A DNA stretch of 64,000 nucleotides from Neopestalotiopsis rosae (GCA_023078685.1 JALGAS010000003.1:4030001-4094000), one strand, 5' to 3'; counted from the stretch's first letter, positions 22,850 to 35,900 are shown. Made by a program: numbers and translations. Notes: generated from the sequence alone by a model not told the origin.

Positions 22850-23922
22850 ACAATTGAGACGTGCATTCTCTATACAGACTGTATATACATGAAACAAATG
22901 ATACTGAATTCTAGCAACGCAGCGATAAGGCGGCGACTGTGTGGCGGCTTTAGTCCTAGTACACTGATGGAGAGCAGCCCATATATGGATCTCAGGCTAT
23001 ACGGTAATAAGTGATCATATCCGACAATGTTTGTACATGGCTTTGCCTCGTGTCTTGGCAACTGCGAATACCTCCTGCGTAGCTCATCCTCTGTTGTCGC
23101 CTGCTGCTGCGCAGGCCGCCTTTCCAGGCGCTCCTAAAATAACCGTTAGGCTATCCTGTATTCTGATAAAAATGCCGAGCGGCATCATGGTCCGAGTCAA
23201 AGTCACGTATGTATAGTTACAGTCTGACCGTTGAGCTTTGATTGTCTTGGTCCAGCTCCGAGGCGCTATAATAGTCATGTCTAGTATCTGCCGACCTATT
23301 TATACAACAACGAGTCCTACACGTAATGGCTGATTTGGCACTGCTTTAGTGCGTTGCTTTGATGTCTAAGCGTGCGTAGTGGTCTGGCTAGACTTAGAGC
23401 TCTTTTCGCGTTTGGCCGCGCTGGCCGACCGACGCTTCCGGGACAGAGGGGGAAAAAAAATTGAGCACCATATCTGCCAATTCTCAAGATGGGGATCGTT
23501 GTAGATGGTGAATCGGGAAGTCCGTTCTTGCTTCATCTGATATTTCGTCTTATTGCTGCGGCTGGTGTATCTAGTCTATCCATTGACCTAGACTAGAGGC
23601 TTGAGTTGAGCCCTAGATAAGGAATACTTGTCCACTTTGTATAAGCGAGCAGGAAGGATTGGGTTGGATTGGATTGGATTGCGAGGCCGATGATCTTACC
23701 CCGCCTGCGCAATCCCCCTTGTCTTTTACAGTACGCTCTTTTTGCTTTTTGTTCTTCATCATCAACCTCAGCTCTGTTTCGAGATCATATCATCTAATCT
23801 AGGGCCTGTTCCTGGGTCTTTAGCGCTCATGCGTTGTACGCGTATACTGTTCCCTTGAAAGGAACTTAGTAGTACTTTAACAAGTCTGGTCCAAGTGCTA
23901 CCTCCTTATCACGTGTCCTACA
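22850..23922. other. Intergenic region, esterase to methyltransferase
   Basis: Contains an imperfect GGATT-rich stretch near 23658-23681 and otherwise only short frames. No gene recognised. The end should be the promoter of the methyltransferase gene. Confidence 0.4.
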
Positions 23923-25441
23923 ATGCAGGAACAGGAGACTAAAGTGAGCCTTTAACAAGACTACTTTTGTTCTATTATTCCCACTTTGAGCGCAAGACGG
24001 ATGGGTTAACGGCAGCTTTCAGGATCGGAAACCTTCCGTCGCCTCTGGGCATTCTGCCACGTCGGCATCGGCGGCATCAGCCAAGTCGCAGCCAACATCT
24101 TCCCACAGCTCTGGTAGCAATCGCAAACCAACAGGCTTTACGATTCCCGACCCAGCATCTGTCGAAGAGCACGGTAGGACGTATAATGGCTACCGTGAGG
24201 GCAAGTATCTTCTTCCCAATGATGCGCTCGAACAGGAGCGCCTTGATCTGGCACACGAGATGTGGCGGCTGCTGCTCTTTGGCGACTTGTCATGGGTCCC
24301 TTTTGCCGATGAGCCTAAGCAGGTGCTCGACATTGGCACGGGCACGGGTATCTGGGCCATTGAGTTTGCCCAGCAGCACCCGGCATCCCACGTCGTCGGG
24401 ACTGACCTGAGCCTCATACAGCCGGCCGAAGGGAGCATCCCGTCAAATTGTACATTTGAGCGCGATGATATCGAGGAAGAATGGGTCTTTGATCGGCTAT
24501 TCGACTATATTCACTTACGGGCCATGTTGACATGTTTCAATGATCACGTCGGCGTGTTGCAAAAGATCTACAACAACCTACAGCCAGGCGGATGGGTCGA
24601 GTACCACGACTACGACCCGGGAGTATTTGGCAAGGATGAGGCCAACCAGCAGGCCCTCCTGAGAGCGCCGCTGTGGGAGTGGTGCCAGCGAGTATTCAAA
24701 GGCGCGAAGCGGTTTGGGCGGGATATGTTCATTGCCCGGCGCTACAAGCAATTGTTGATCGACACGGGCTTTCTAGAAGTCACGGAGAAGATCCTACTGG
24801 TTCCCAACAAGCCGTGGCCTGAGGATCCTCGAGAACGTCGGATTGGACAGTACCAGCAGGCCAACAGTCTAGAGATGCTCGACGGCGTCAGTGCCAAAAT
24901 CTTCCAGGCGGACGGAATGTCTTCGGAGGAGGTTGAGAGCCTGATATCTAGGACCCGTGAGAGTTTCCTGAGCAAAGAGTTGCATCTCTACTCGCGTATA
25001 TATGTCGTGTTTGGACGGAAGCCTCGGGAAGATGAAGTACCGCAACAGCATGGAGAGCAAGCATCCGAGGAGCCGCAAGTATCGGCAGATGAAGGTCTCG
25101 CCACGACGGCGCAACACACGGATGAAAACTTGCCAGATGTGGTTTCGAGCGAGAAAGCGGCTGAAGCGACCATTGACAGACACGATGCGTCGACCGCGGC
25201 ACACTCGATCACTGCCCTGGAAGCAACAGAAACAACAATGGAAGTACCAATTGTGAACATATCGGAGGAACCATCAGATCATGTGATCCTGAAATCCTTC
25301 ACTCAATTAGCTCTGCAAGATAGTAGGAACATTGCAGCGGATGCTGTCTCGCAGGATAAGACTGAAGGAGCAGGACCTACCGAGCTGGATACAACCACTG
25401 CCGACCATAGCCTGGCGAAGGGGCGAATGACAGATACATAG
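23923..25441 (+). CDS. LaeA-like SAM-dependent methyltransferase with long C-terminal tail
   Basis: Class I methyltransferase of the fungal LaeA-like group. A proposed seven-codon first exon (23923-23943) is joined to 24023-25441, giving 479 aa; the first exon is inferred because the main frame has no upstream ATG and an acceptor (CTTTCAG) occurs at 24022. The SAM motif is VLDIGTGTGIWAIEFA at about residues 108-123, followed by GTDLSLIQP and a WVEYHDYDPG motif typical of the group. YNGYREGKYLLPNDALEQER before the domain is a conserved family lead-in. The last about 150 residues are Glu/Thr/Ala-rich, low complexity and probably disordered. Members range from secondary-metabolism regulators to orphan enzymes; no biosynthetic gene lies beside it here. 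Confidence 0.82.
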
Positions 25442-26373
25442 CAATGGAGATCAACTTGTTCTTCCTTACTTTGATTGTCTCCCAATGAGACTTCTTAAAA
25501 CCCAATGGTCAGCACGGGAGATGTTGCGACATTCCAGATTGGCAAGCATGGAATGCTGCTGCTGGTCGTTGAAATGCATGCTTATCCCAATATGCGTACC
25601 TACTCATCTGTATTTTCGCCAAACCTGGCCGGGGGTTCCATATATGCATGAAAGCACATGTGGGGTTGTACCTGGCCACCAAGGTCAAGGCAGTGAAGAT
25701 AACGCGGGAAAGAAATCTGTCTTATTACAATGTTGGCCAATAAGACATGAAGAGACGCCGAATCAAAGAATTAGAGTTGAGATGGAGCGGGTTCCTGACA
25801 GGTTGAGCGACAATGATTCTGCTGCTACTCACCTATGGTTCTCGCCTGGCTTGCTGGGCGCTGTGCTGAAATGTAGCTTAGCGCACCAAGTCAAGTGTCG
25901 GCTTGGTCGGTGCTTGAACCTGCCCGCCGGGGTTGCCCTGGACGCGAGCGGCGATCGGGTACCTACGATCTGAACCAAAAACCACCCCAAAACTCCAACC
26001 CCCGCACCCATGACAATAAGACACGAACCAGACCAGAAAAGAAGAGGGAAGAGCCTAATAACTAGAGCATTGGGTTGTGGCTTGTCTCTAGATTGACATT
26101 TGACATGTTGGGACATTGGCGACTCCCTTCCTATATGTTGCTCAGTATGTTGCTCAGTAGCTTTAACCATGGATCAAGTGAATGGATGGATTACTCTGTA
26201 AATGAATAAAAACAACTCATGCAACAAGAAAAAAAAAAGATTTGTTTTCCTCTGGTTTCTCTGGCAATCAGGTTGCAATGATGGTTGCATTGCATGACAG
26301 CCAATCAAGATGCATCCCGTCTGCAATCATGGTCTCTACCCCACGATGGATCGATGATCGGATGGATCAACAT

Positions 26374-26406
<33 letters not shown>
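26374..26406 (+). repeat. Poly-G homopolymer, 33 bases
   Basis: An uninterrupted run of 33 G. The true length is uncertain because homopolymers are poorly resolved by sequencing. It could form G-quadruplex structure. Confidence 0.9.
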
Positions 26407-26408
<2 letters not shown>

Positions 26409-26483
26409 TGAGGCTCCGGAGACTTTCGGGCGCATCGGGTGATTGGCGCAGGTGTGATGGATGGATTGGATGGGATGGGATTG

Positions 26484-26504
26484 GCATGGGCATGGGCATG
26501 GGGG
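26484..26504 (+). repeat. CATGGG short tandem repeat
   Basis: Three to four copies of the hexamer CATGGG with a final G expansion, next to the poly-G run. Confidence 0.6.
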
Positions 26505-27366
26505 CATGCCATGTTTGGTTGCAGTCCAGGTACTCTGAAGGTCAGGTAACCTAGGTTAGTCGGGTGTAGTGTAGGGTTAAATGCAGTGCGCATGTACGAA
26601 GCATCATGTAGCGCAGTCAGTGGTGTTTGTAGATTGTGGTTAGCTGCGGTACAGGCATTGAAGTGGGGGATGTCAAGCGGGATGCAGTGAGTATCAGCTG
26701 CTGCCCTCTACAACTTCTCTCTCTCAAGTAAACACTTGACAAAGTAAACAAAGTACAGCACACATTGGAGGGTTTTCATTTTCGTAACTAATATTATTAT
26801 TGTTGCATATTATATTATATTTGTTCATTCATCAAGTGGCGTTCATGATCCTTGATGCTGTGATCCAATTACCAACTGTACATGACAAGCCAGCAAGCGC
26901 TGCTGACGACCTAGCTGCACCTACATGCTACCTACTGTACCTGGCCAACCCACTAACGGTTGATCGCCGACTGCCTTTTCCCGCTCAGACATCAACAACA
27001 AAGACAAGGCAGGGAAGAGAAAAACACACAACTTCTACATACTGCAGCTGTCTCTTGCTTCTCTGGTTTGCTTGTCTGTGTTCTACATTTTTTACTTGGT
27101 CGACTACAGTCTGATATATTTCTTGCAGGCAAACATACGCTTATTTGCTCTTGACAAGATCCAAGTGTTCACTGGCTGGTTCAGAGTCCACTGACTGGAT
27201 TGTACTTGCTGTTGTGTGTCGCATATGTCGCTCGCTGGTGGTGGTGCATTGATGGAATGACCGAAGCTGCCCTGCTTTCCTCAATGCATGTGGATGCGCA
27301 ACACCGACTACTATAGTCAAGCTTTCCTGTTCCTGCTCCTCCGACTCCTCCTGCTGCTGCAAACTA

Positions 27367-27411
27367 CTGCCGCTGCCGCTGCCGCTGCCTCTGCCTCTGC
27401 CTCTACCTCTC
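27367..27411 (+). repeat. CTGCCG/CTGCCT hexanucleotide repeat
   Basis: About seven copies of a CTGCC(G/T)-type unit within a pyrimidine-rich leader region. Confidence 0.6.
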
Positions 27412-28126
27412 ACCGACCATTCTCCGTCTGTCGCACGGTGAAACTTTGTTTACTTCTTCTTTTCCTTTTCCTTTCTCCGATTCCTCCTCTATCACTTACT
27501 GCCTTGGGTGGTTTATCTTTGCAACCTTCTCTCATTCTGCGCACGAGGATCAGGCATCACTTTGTCGCACTTGCGCAAATCAACTTCTGACCGCTGTCGC
27601 ATTCGGTTCGAATACATTTTCACATTCACTGCTTCTCTGCCGTCCTCACTCGACTCAAGCGGCTCGTCGTTTCTGTTTGTTGCGCCATTGACTGCCACCA
27701 CCGAATACTCAAACTACCGTCGCTCAGAAACCTCAATCAACGTTCAACAAGGATCGCCCGGACAACCAACACAGCAAGCTCTAGGGCTCGCCATTCATTG
27801 ATTGATTGGCGCATCGCATTGTTCGTGGGAGGAACGTGGAACGTGGACCGCCGAGCGTCAGCTGTGATCAGTTCACTTCCCCTCGCTTGACTTGTCCCGC
27901 CTGCTGCTTCGCCCCGCCGCTGCTGGCCGCCCTCGCACCACCACCAAATATCACCCTGGTACAGTAGGTGCTACATTGGCACAGGTGTCCGCAGAGCGAG
28001 CCCGACCCCGCCACCGTCAACGATTCACGAGCGGTACAATTGCCCACGAATTTCGATAACAGAAGCGGAGCGCATTCGCGCCACGAATCGCCAGCGCACA
28101 GAGGAACAGTTTTTGCAGTCTTCACC

Positions 28127-30347
28127 ATGGCCGACCGCGACTACGAGACCAACGAGGCCCTAGATCCCGAGCTTCTCTACACCAAGGAATATTGTATTGG
28201 TGGGGGAAGTTTCGGCAAGGTGTACAAGGGGTAAGAAGAAAGACAAGTGCGCTGACCGCGTCGCATTAGATCGTGTCATATCCCGCACGAGAGAGAGAGA
28301 AAGACTGGCTGACATTCATCCTGCTTAGTGTCGACAAGAAAAGCGGCCAGGCCGTTGCCATCAAGGTTATTGACATAGAAAATGCCGAAGACGAGGTGGA
28401 GGATATTGTCCAGGAGATTGCCATCTTGTCCGAGCTGCAGTCGCCCTACGTCACAAAGTACTATGGCTCCTACGCCAAGGGCGCCGAATTGTGGATCGTC
28501 ATGGAGTTCTGCTCTGGTGGAAGCTGTGCCGACCTCATGAAGCCCGGCCACATTGGCGAGGATTACATTGCCATTATTGTGAGGGAGCTGCTCCTCGGCT
28601 TGGAATACCTCCACTACGACAAGAAGTTGCACCGGGATGTAAAAGGTGAGTTTATCGCCTCCCTATATGCGCCCCGCCTCAGCTGGCAGCGTACATACAT
28701 ATATGCATGCCAGTAAACGCAACCTGGACTTGCAAATAGCTAATCAATCGATTCTTAACAGCTGCCAATGTCCTGCTGGGCTCCAATGGCCAGGTCAAGC
28801 TTGCCGACTTTGGTGTCTCGGGTCAACTTTCGGCCACCATGACCAAGAAGAACACATTTGTTGGCACCCCCTTCTGGATGGCGCCCGAGGTCATCAAGCA
28901 GTCTGGCTACGACCACAAGGCAGATATTTGGTCCCTCGGTATCACAGCTCTCGAGCTCGCCAATGGAGAGCCGCCATATGCGGATATCCACCCCATGAAG
29001 GTCCTCTTCTTGATCCCAAAGAATCCCCCACCCAGGCTCGACGGCAACTTTACCAAGGCGTTCAAAGACTTTATCGAACTCTGTCTGCAGCGAGACCCCA
29101 AGGAGAGGCCCTCAGCGAAGGATCTGCTAAAGCACCCCTTTATACGAAAAGCCAAGAAGACGTCGTATTTGACCGAGTTGATCGAGCGCCACAGTCGGTG
29201 GAAGGCTACGCACAAGTCTGAAGACGAGGAAGAGCTCGACGGTGCTGACGATGTTCGCGTGCGCGAGCCTGTCAATGAGGATATGTGGGACTTTGGTACT
29301 GTTAGGCTTGTCAGCGAAAGAGGCGGCAAGGTGACACGCCCCGGCCTTTTCCCCATGGACGAGTCGACCAGAAACTCGAGAGCACTGCGGCCGCTCGAGG
29401 AAGACTATGGCGAGAGAAACAGGAGTATTTCGCCCACCAAGAATCAGGATCCTATCAACTCGTCCATGCCGCCCACCACTCTCAAGGCCCCCAACGCATC
29501 CTCAAATGGAACGGCGAGGCAGCCATCGCCCCAGAGAAAGCCCGTTTCTGGCATGACGTCTCTCTCCTCGCCAACAAAGGTGCCTCTGCCATCTTCCCCG
29601 ACGAAGCTATCCCAGGATTCATCATCCACGCCCAGAGCACTGTCGAAGCAGCTGCCTCCACAACCGACCATGGCATCTCCCGACTTCGACAGGGCCCTAA
29701 AGGAGCAACTACAGCATGATATGTCACAGCTGAACATTGCGCCCGTATCACAGCCACAATTCAGTCACCCAGCACCGGCCTTGTCACCTAGGGGCTCCCA
29801 AGCACAATTGCATCAGCATCAACGTGTTGCTTCCAAACCAGGTCCTCTCAATCTGTCCGAGATTCCACCCTTTCGTGGTGCTCCACCCCAAATGCTTCCA
29901 CAAAAAGTCGCAAATCAGCATGGCATCATGTACCAACAAGCTGGCTTCCCGTCCAAGGCGCAACCGAGACAAGCACCGCTCTTTACTCCGGACTCGTTTC
30001 CATCACCTGCCATCACGAATCCTAATGCCGAGCTCGACGCCCTGAACGACGTCATCTTTCCAGCGCTAGAGGAAGCCCTCAAGCGACGCCAGATCAGACT
30101 CCAACAAGTATACCGGAATGAAAAGGTTGTCACACCGCAACGGCAGCGCGCAGAGGCTGCTCAAGACAGGATCCGAAAACACGTCTATAAGTTAGCGAAT
30201 GTATGCAAGGAGATCGACCGTCTCGACAAGAGCGAGCCAGTAGGCATGGGCCGCGAGGTTGGCACTTTTCTCGAGGGACTGCTGGAGGAGATACTCGTGA
30301 GAGTGGAACCTTTGGACGAAGATGACTCGGCAGAGCAACGCGTATAA
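28127..30347 (+). CDS. STE20-family protein kinase, GCK-III type (MST3/YSK-like)
   Basis: Ser/Thr kinase likely acting in polarity, septation or a hippo/MOR-like cascade. Exons 28127-28230, 28329-28645 and 28762-30347 give 668 aa. Kinase domain spans about residues 18-275: glycine loop IGGGSFGKVYKG, Lys47 in VAIK, catalytic Asp138 in HRDVKAANV, DFG at 156-158, and the activation segment KKNTFVGTPFWMAPE with Thr172 as likely phosphosite. The LFLIPKNPPPRLDGNFTKAF and KKTSYLTELIERHSRWK stretches strongly resemble MST3/YSK1. A Pro/Ser-rich linker follows, and the C-terminal 100 residues are helical (LNDVIFPALEEALKRR), plausibly for partner binding. The leader is long and CT-rich. Which fungal paralogue (Sid1, Nak1 or a separate Ysk) it is cannot be decided here. 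Confidence 0.93.
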
Positions 30348-31411
30348 CCCGCAATTTTTGTTTTTCCCTTTTCTATGTTTTACCTTTGGTACAAGATTAG
30401 AGTGAGAGCCGTCACTCATAAGCTCGGGCGTTGGGAGGGATATGCTGCATGAAAGGCCTAAAAGTATGGCCCTGAAGAAGGGTCGGTTTGTTGCCATACG
30501 ACGAAGATGTATTAGGTATACCCGGATAGCGTAAATGAAGGTTTTACTGTTTGTAATACCAAGATGATCACCAAAACTACCCTCCAAGCACAGTCTCTCA
30601 AGTCTGCTTATTACGAACGACTTGATGAACTTCAGAAGCTGCTAATTGTGCCTGGCTGCCATACTCAGAATACATGGTTTAGCGCCAATGGCTACGATCG
30701 TCTTTGCCTCGAGGCGTTGGGCTTAATTTTGTGATGGCCTTTCCAGTCTGAGTATTAGTTTGGAGCACAAAAATGCGGCCACAACGAAGAATTGTAAATC
30801 TCCAGCACATGAAATCTGTCATTTGTATCGAATGGGAAAAAAAGTACTCATGAAAGAAGACTCAGATTTCGAAGCTGAAACTACCGGTGAAGAGACTGAA
30901 CTTTTTGTTTAGGCGACATGCCAACCAAGCATCATTCCTTAACGCCATGTCAAGTGACAGCCACCGTGATGTTGTAGATGGAATAGCAGCCCATATGCAC
31001 ACACATGCGCCTGACTAAACGCAAACGCCCCGGGCCACATCAATCCGTACGCCACTGCAAAAACTACCAGCGGTAGTATCATCAACTGAAACACTTTCTT
31101 GCTGACCCCGCTCCACCTTGGCCATGGTTCTAATGGTGGGCAGATTGCAAACGACAAGGTACACAGCACAATCCATTGTCTATACCCCTTGGTCTTGCTC
31201 TCAATGCGGTTTCGAACTGGCCAGCACTGCCAAACACTTTCCCGTGGCAGCCAAAAAAGAATCGACGAAAATGAAGTAAAGTGACGCGAATCAGATAGAT
31301 GCACCACTATAGAAGACACCAGAAAGCCGCGACCGAATGACGGAAGTTAGAAGACGACCAACGACTCGAACACCAGAACGCTGGACGCCGGAATGCGATG
31401 CAAGAAAGCAT
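30348..31411. other. Convergent 3' region between kinase and RNA-binding protein genes
   Basis: The two genes converge here, so this holds both 3' UTRs. No additional gene was recognised; the frames are short. Confidence 0.45.
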
Positions 31412-32903
31412 TTACTACAGTCGGTCAGTTAGTATATCGTCTCCTCAGGTATACACGGTAAAGGACTGTGAATCGTGGGAAGGCCTTACCTGAGGACCAA
31501 GTCCGCCCGGGGGAGGACCTTGGTGTCCGCCGTTACCACCGAAGCCAGGACCGCCAAAGCCCGGGCCGGGGGGTCCCGGAGGACCGGGGGGACCAGGAGG
31601 GAAGTAGTGAGGAGGCGGGGGAGCAGGGCGGTAGGGAGTACCTACACCCGAGTTGTTCTGAGAGCGACCCCAGGAGAGACGGACGCGCGAGTTACCAATT
31701 GGGTAGCCCTGCATCTGGTTGATAGCCATTTCGGCAGCGTGGCGATGGACAAACTGGACGAAGCCACAGCCCTTGCCGGGAGGAATCTTGACGTAGGTGA
31801 TCTCTCCGAATCCCTGGAAGAACGAGCGCAGCTCATCCTCAGTAACGTAGCCCGACAAGCCACCAACAAAGACGGTCGTGTTGTTAGGGTCGGTGAATTG
31901 GTTCATCACCATAGGATTGTATCCCTGACCGCCCTGCTGATAACCACCGAAACCTTGCTGTTGCTGAGGTACCCAGGGGTTGGCCATGCCTGGCTGCTGA
32001 ACGGCAGCAGCTGGGGCCATCATCTGGTGGCCTCCAAAGTTCTGGAACTGGCCTCCCTGGTGGCTACTATAAAGGTTGTTAGTGCCGACTAGAGTGGGAG
32101 AAGAGCTGGTGGGAGCATACCGGTTCTTGGGCGTAGCAGGCGAAACACGCATGGGTCGGTTGCCACAGTAGACTCCTTGCATCTCCACCAAAGCACGCTG
32201 CTGATCCTGTTCATTGCTGAAGCGGACGAAACCATAACCGCGAGACTGGCCAGTCTGCTGATCGGTCATGATCTTGGCAGACTTGCAAGAAGGGAATCGA
32301 GCTTGGAAGAGGGCAACGAGGACGAATTCATTAACCTCATGGCCGAGATCACCGACAAAGATCGAGAACTCTGGGCTACGGTCGTCGCGGCGATCGACGA
32401 GTCCACCGCCGGATGCCCAGTTTAGGCGAAAGACACGATCAGTGTTAGGGACCGGGGAGCCGTTCAGTTGAAGAGCTTTCTGAGCAGCTTCAGGAGTTCC
32501 AAATTCAACGAAACAATAGCCCGCGTTACTGTCGAGAGTTAACTAAAGTGACGGGATAAGCACGTTTCTATCTTCACTTACCCGCTGTGGCGGTCACGAA
32601 TGATCTTAACCTGGACGTTCTCGTTCATCGAAGAGAGAAAGATGGATCTGATGAATTGCTCGTCCATCCATCCAGCCAGCTCACCCATCCTAGGAAAGTT
32701 AGTTGCAAGTCTCAATATATGGTGGAAAGTGCTTACCAGAGAGTTTGACGGGAAGCATCGCCGCCCTGGAAGTTGTTGCCATTATCGCCAGCGCCCTGGC
32801 CGTTGGGGGCCATGGGGGGCATGCCGCCCTGCGAACCGCCCTCGCCCTGTGAGCCCGAGCCGTTCGAGGCAGGCTGGCCGTTGAAGGGAGTAAAGGTATC
32901 CAT
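31412..32903 (-). CDS. Three-RRM RNA-binding protein, Csx1/Nam8/TIA1-like
   Basis: Predicted mRNA-binding or U1-associated regulator. Coding exons 32737-32903, 32582-32689, 32121-32528 and 31490-32066, then a stop at 31412-31414 in the next exon, give 420 aa. The N-terminus is Gly/Asn-rich. RRM1 starts at LWMGELAGWMDEQFI, RRM2 at FSIFVGDLGHEVNEF with RGYGFVRF, RRM3 at TTVFVGGLSGYVTEDEL with GCGFVQF. The C-terminus is Pro/Gly-rich (PPGPPGPPGPPGPGFGG). Two points are open. A 54-base stopless intron (32067-32120) could be retained. The last intron has donor GTAAGG, branch ATACTAAC and acceptor TGTAG and is followed at once by TAA; without it the frame would read on to 31445. A probable 5' UTR intron is 32909-33116. 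Confidence 0.87.
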
Positions 32904-35900
32904 CGTGTCTATATATTCTCAGTCAGTACTTCATCTTTCAGGCACTATTGAATGCGTCTGCATCAAGACTCTCAATTCCAAATGGACAGATGCTGGGAGA
33001 TGTATCCAGAAGAACGATACGTGTGAAATCAGGGCAGAACGTGGAAGGCACTCAGTGAAATGTGTCGATCCCGCAGGTTGAAAAATCCGCTGTTTCGGAG
33101 GCATTGATAGACTTACCTTAGTATGGGAACGAGACCTTGTTGATGTACGATGCGTAATGAGAAAAGCCAAATGTGGCCAAAGAATTTAGACTAATTCTGG
33201 TAGAAGGTGTGTACTACCAGAGTCTTACTTTGGATAATCAGTAACTTAAATTACAGATTATTCCAGAGTTAAAAGTGCGAAAAGCTTTGCTCTGAAAAAA
33301 AGCGGAGTTTCCGAAGTAACTGATGAACTAGACAGAGTGAGTATGTATCGCTAGGGTATTGCAGTGCAGAGCAGTATCAAACTTCAAAGTGGAGAAAACT
33401 TTCTCGGGAACAGATCGATAAGGGTATTGCAGGTACTTGCTACTTAGCAAGACTCGTAGTCATGACAGTATTCGGACATCATCGACACCTCATCGCAGAG
33501 TCCCAGTACTGGCATGAACGCGTGTCAAGTTTGCGGAGACGTAAATGGAGACAAAGGTAAACGGCCATGGCCTTGTATGCAACAGATAAATGTTCGTGCA
33601 ATTCAGCATGACAATATCTTGAAGCTTTTGTGCCCAACCTAAGACTGTCCGCGGCCGATCGGCAGGCAATCTTTCGTAATTTATCCAGTGACATAAAGTT
33701 GCCTGACTTGATACGGATTTGTACCAAGTAACGTTTAGGCAGACAGCAGTGGCAGGCATGTTTGTTCGAGGACGCCCTTGACAGTAAGATTAATCGCCGA
33801 AATTCTTGTCAAGAAACTGATTCCGGAGAACGCCGGCCATCTCTCGTTTTCGTTTGTCGTCGGAGTTGTCGTGTGATTGCAAACGGGACATCGTACGAGG
33901 TATCCTATTTGTGGCTGGTTGACCAAGTTCATTGCGTCCTCGGACTGCAATTTGCCTTCAAATCCAGACTTTGTGAAGACATCAAACGGCTAGAGCCGGA
34001 GGATCTCTGTCCATGTATGCAATGTTCGGATCATTGATGCCAAGAGCCAATTGAATGCCCGACAAGTCCAAAAAGTTGCGTCCAGTAATTCATGAATGGT
34101 TTGTGGGGTGAAGCCAAGGAACAATACAGAACAATAATACTAGGGCATGAACCAGGTGTGGTTAACAGGAGAAAGCAAGTGGCTTACCGGTTATATCCAG
34201 ACTCGCGAACTAGACAGTAACAACGAACGCCAACGCCGGGTATTCTTGTCTGAAATCAGAGAATATCGCGAAGTTGAGAACTGGAAATGACTCCGAACTT
34301 TTCGACAACTGTAATTTGGATATGGAACGTCGAGGATAGTTTGTCGTTACTAATCTCCAATACTATATCAACCATGGTTAGCACAATGGCAATGGTAATC
34401 CCGGTGTGCAATTAGTAGATCCATGCAATGATAGCACTCGAGTCTCGTATAGCATGATGACGTGGTCATGTGACGCAGCAGCCCATATATTCTGCGTGAT
34501 TCTTCGCTTCAAGAAATGGTGTCCAAAACGGCGTCCAATCCAGGAAGAAAACAGAAAGCCGTTCTTTGACTTCAAATGAGGTGTGCTGACACAAATCTCA
34601 AAGGGCGTACAGTGATGTGCTTTTGATCGCGCTACCATGTCGAGGCCCTAGGTCGATCGATTCTTTTTCTGTACAACTGCTGGTTACACTTTCCCAGTCG
34701 CAAAATTTCGCAGCAGTGGATGTGATGATATATCGATATCGGTGGCTTGAAACGTCTGCCGATCCTGCAGGACACAGCCAAGCTTCTGAATGACGAGTAA
34801 CGTTGCCCAGAAAGGAGACTAGCTGGGGAACTTTGTGGAGGATATGCAGCCGTGTGTGTAGCAAAGACAATGAACCTTTCATGATTAATTGAAAGGTTGT
34901 TCCCACCCGTGACTGATTTCGCAGGAAGTGTTCATATAGCACCATGCCTCGGCATGATACATCGATCGACACAGCCTTAAGAAACGAGGGTCCATAAACC
35001 TCGCCAGCATCATGTTTTGGCTGACGACGTCACAGCCATGGGTACAGCAGTTCAAGCTACAGGAAATAGCAAGCAATTCCGTTTCGCGCAACAAACGCCT
35101 AGCCGTGCTGAGTATGCTGAAGTGCGACGGCAACATCAAAGAGCTTGTCGGCCGATCAGTAGGAGGTTGAGCTCATTAGCGGTGGCAGCTACCATCTTGT
35201 TGTTGTATATGATCGAATCGGTACAGCGTAGGGAAGGTATCTGCGTTTGTTGGTTCTCAATGGAGCTTTGTAGGAGCTGCTGGTTGGAAGCGCGCACAAA
35301 TGTCGGGTGCAGAATGCGATGCGGGGCATGACATCAACCGAGAGAATTGCAAGTCGCTTTTGACGGAAGAGCCGCGCAAGAGCGAATTGAGCTCCAGCAT
35401 ATGTGGGTAACTTCCAACCACTTCGTGTCTGGTGAGAAGACGGGTCGGACTGAGTCGTCGAGAGTCGAGTAACGCGAGCTTGGTTTTGGCAGTCGAGGGA
35501 GGAAGCTTCGATTGAGTTGATGTGCAATCAAGATCTTCGGTATATGGCAAGCGTAGTGCGCGCATTATATCCACAATTCGATATGTAAAGCCATCCAGAC
35601 TCGAGTGCTATATGGCAAGGTGGTAGGAAAGAAGCAATGAAACAGAATGGGCTCACCTTAGGCACCGGAGAACAGCAGTTGAACATACAACGACAGAAGA
35701 GCAGGAGAGCACAAGCGCCGCCACAAACAACAATTGCAAGACGAAAGTGAACCGAAGGCTGACAATGATGCAAATGGGCCGCACGGATCAGGTGTGTCGT
35801 AGTTGCTGTACACTGGGGACGTATGTAGTTGACAAGGTAATATTGCCGCTCGAAGGGATACGGTGACGATGACGACAACAACAACAACAATAACAACGAC

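Larger units (their letters stand above)
25442..28126. other. Intergenic region with poly-G run and long kinase leader
   Basis: 2.7 kb with no accepted gene. It contains a 33-base G run, a CATGGG short repeat at 26484-26504, and a CTGCCG/CTGCCT repeat at 27367-27411. From about 27000 the sequence becomes pyrimidine-rich, as expected for a long fungal promoter and 5' leader of the downstream kinase. Frames inside these repeats are artefacts of base bias. Confidence 0.5.

Noticed and set aside
26285..26593. Frames with poly-Gly or poly-Pro over the G run
   Set aside because: They are translations of a homopolymer and repeat, not genes.
33700..34100. 91-codon plus-strand frame
   Set aside because: Starts with TTG, no family resemblance, lies in the presumed leader or intron of the Csx1-like gene.
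35868..35900. CAA-rich microsatellite and its Leu/Ser-rich antisense frame
   Set aside because: The frame starts with TTG and reflects the repeat only.
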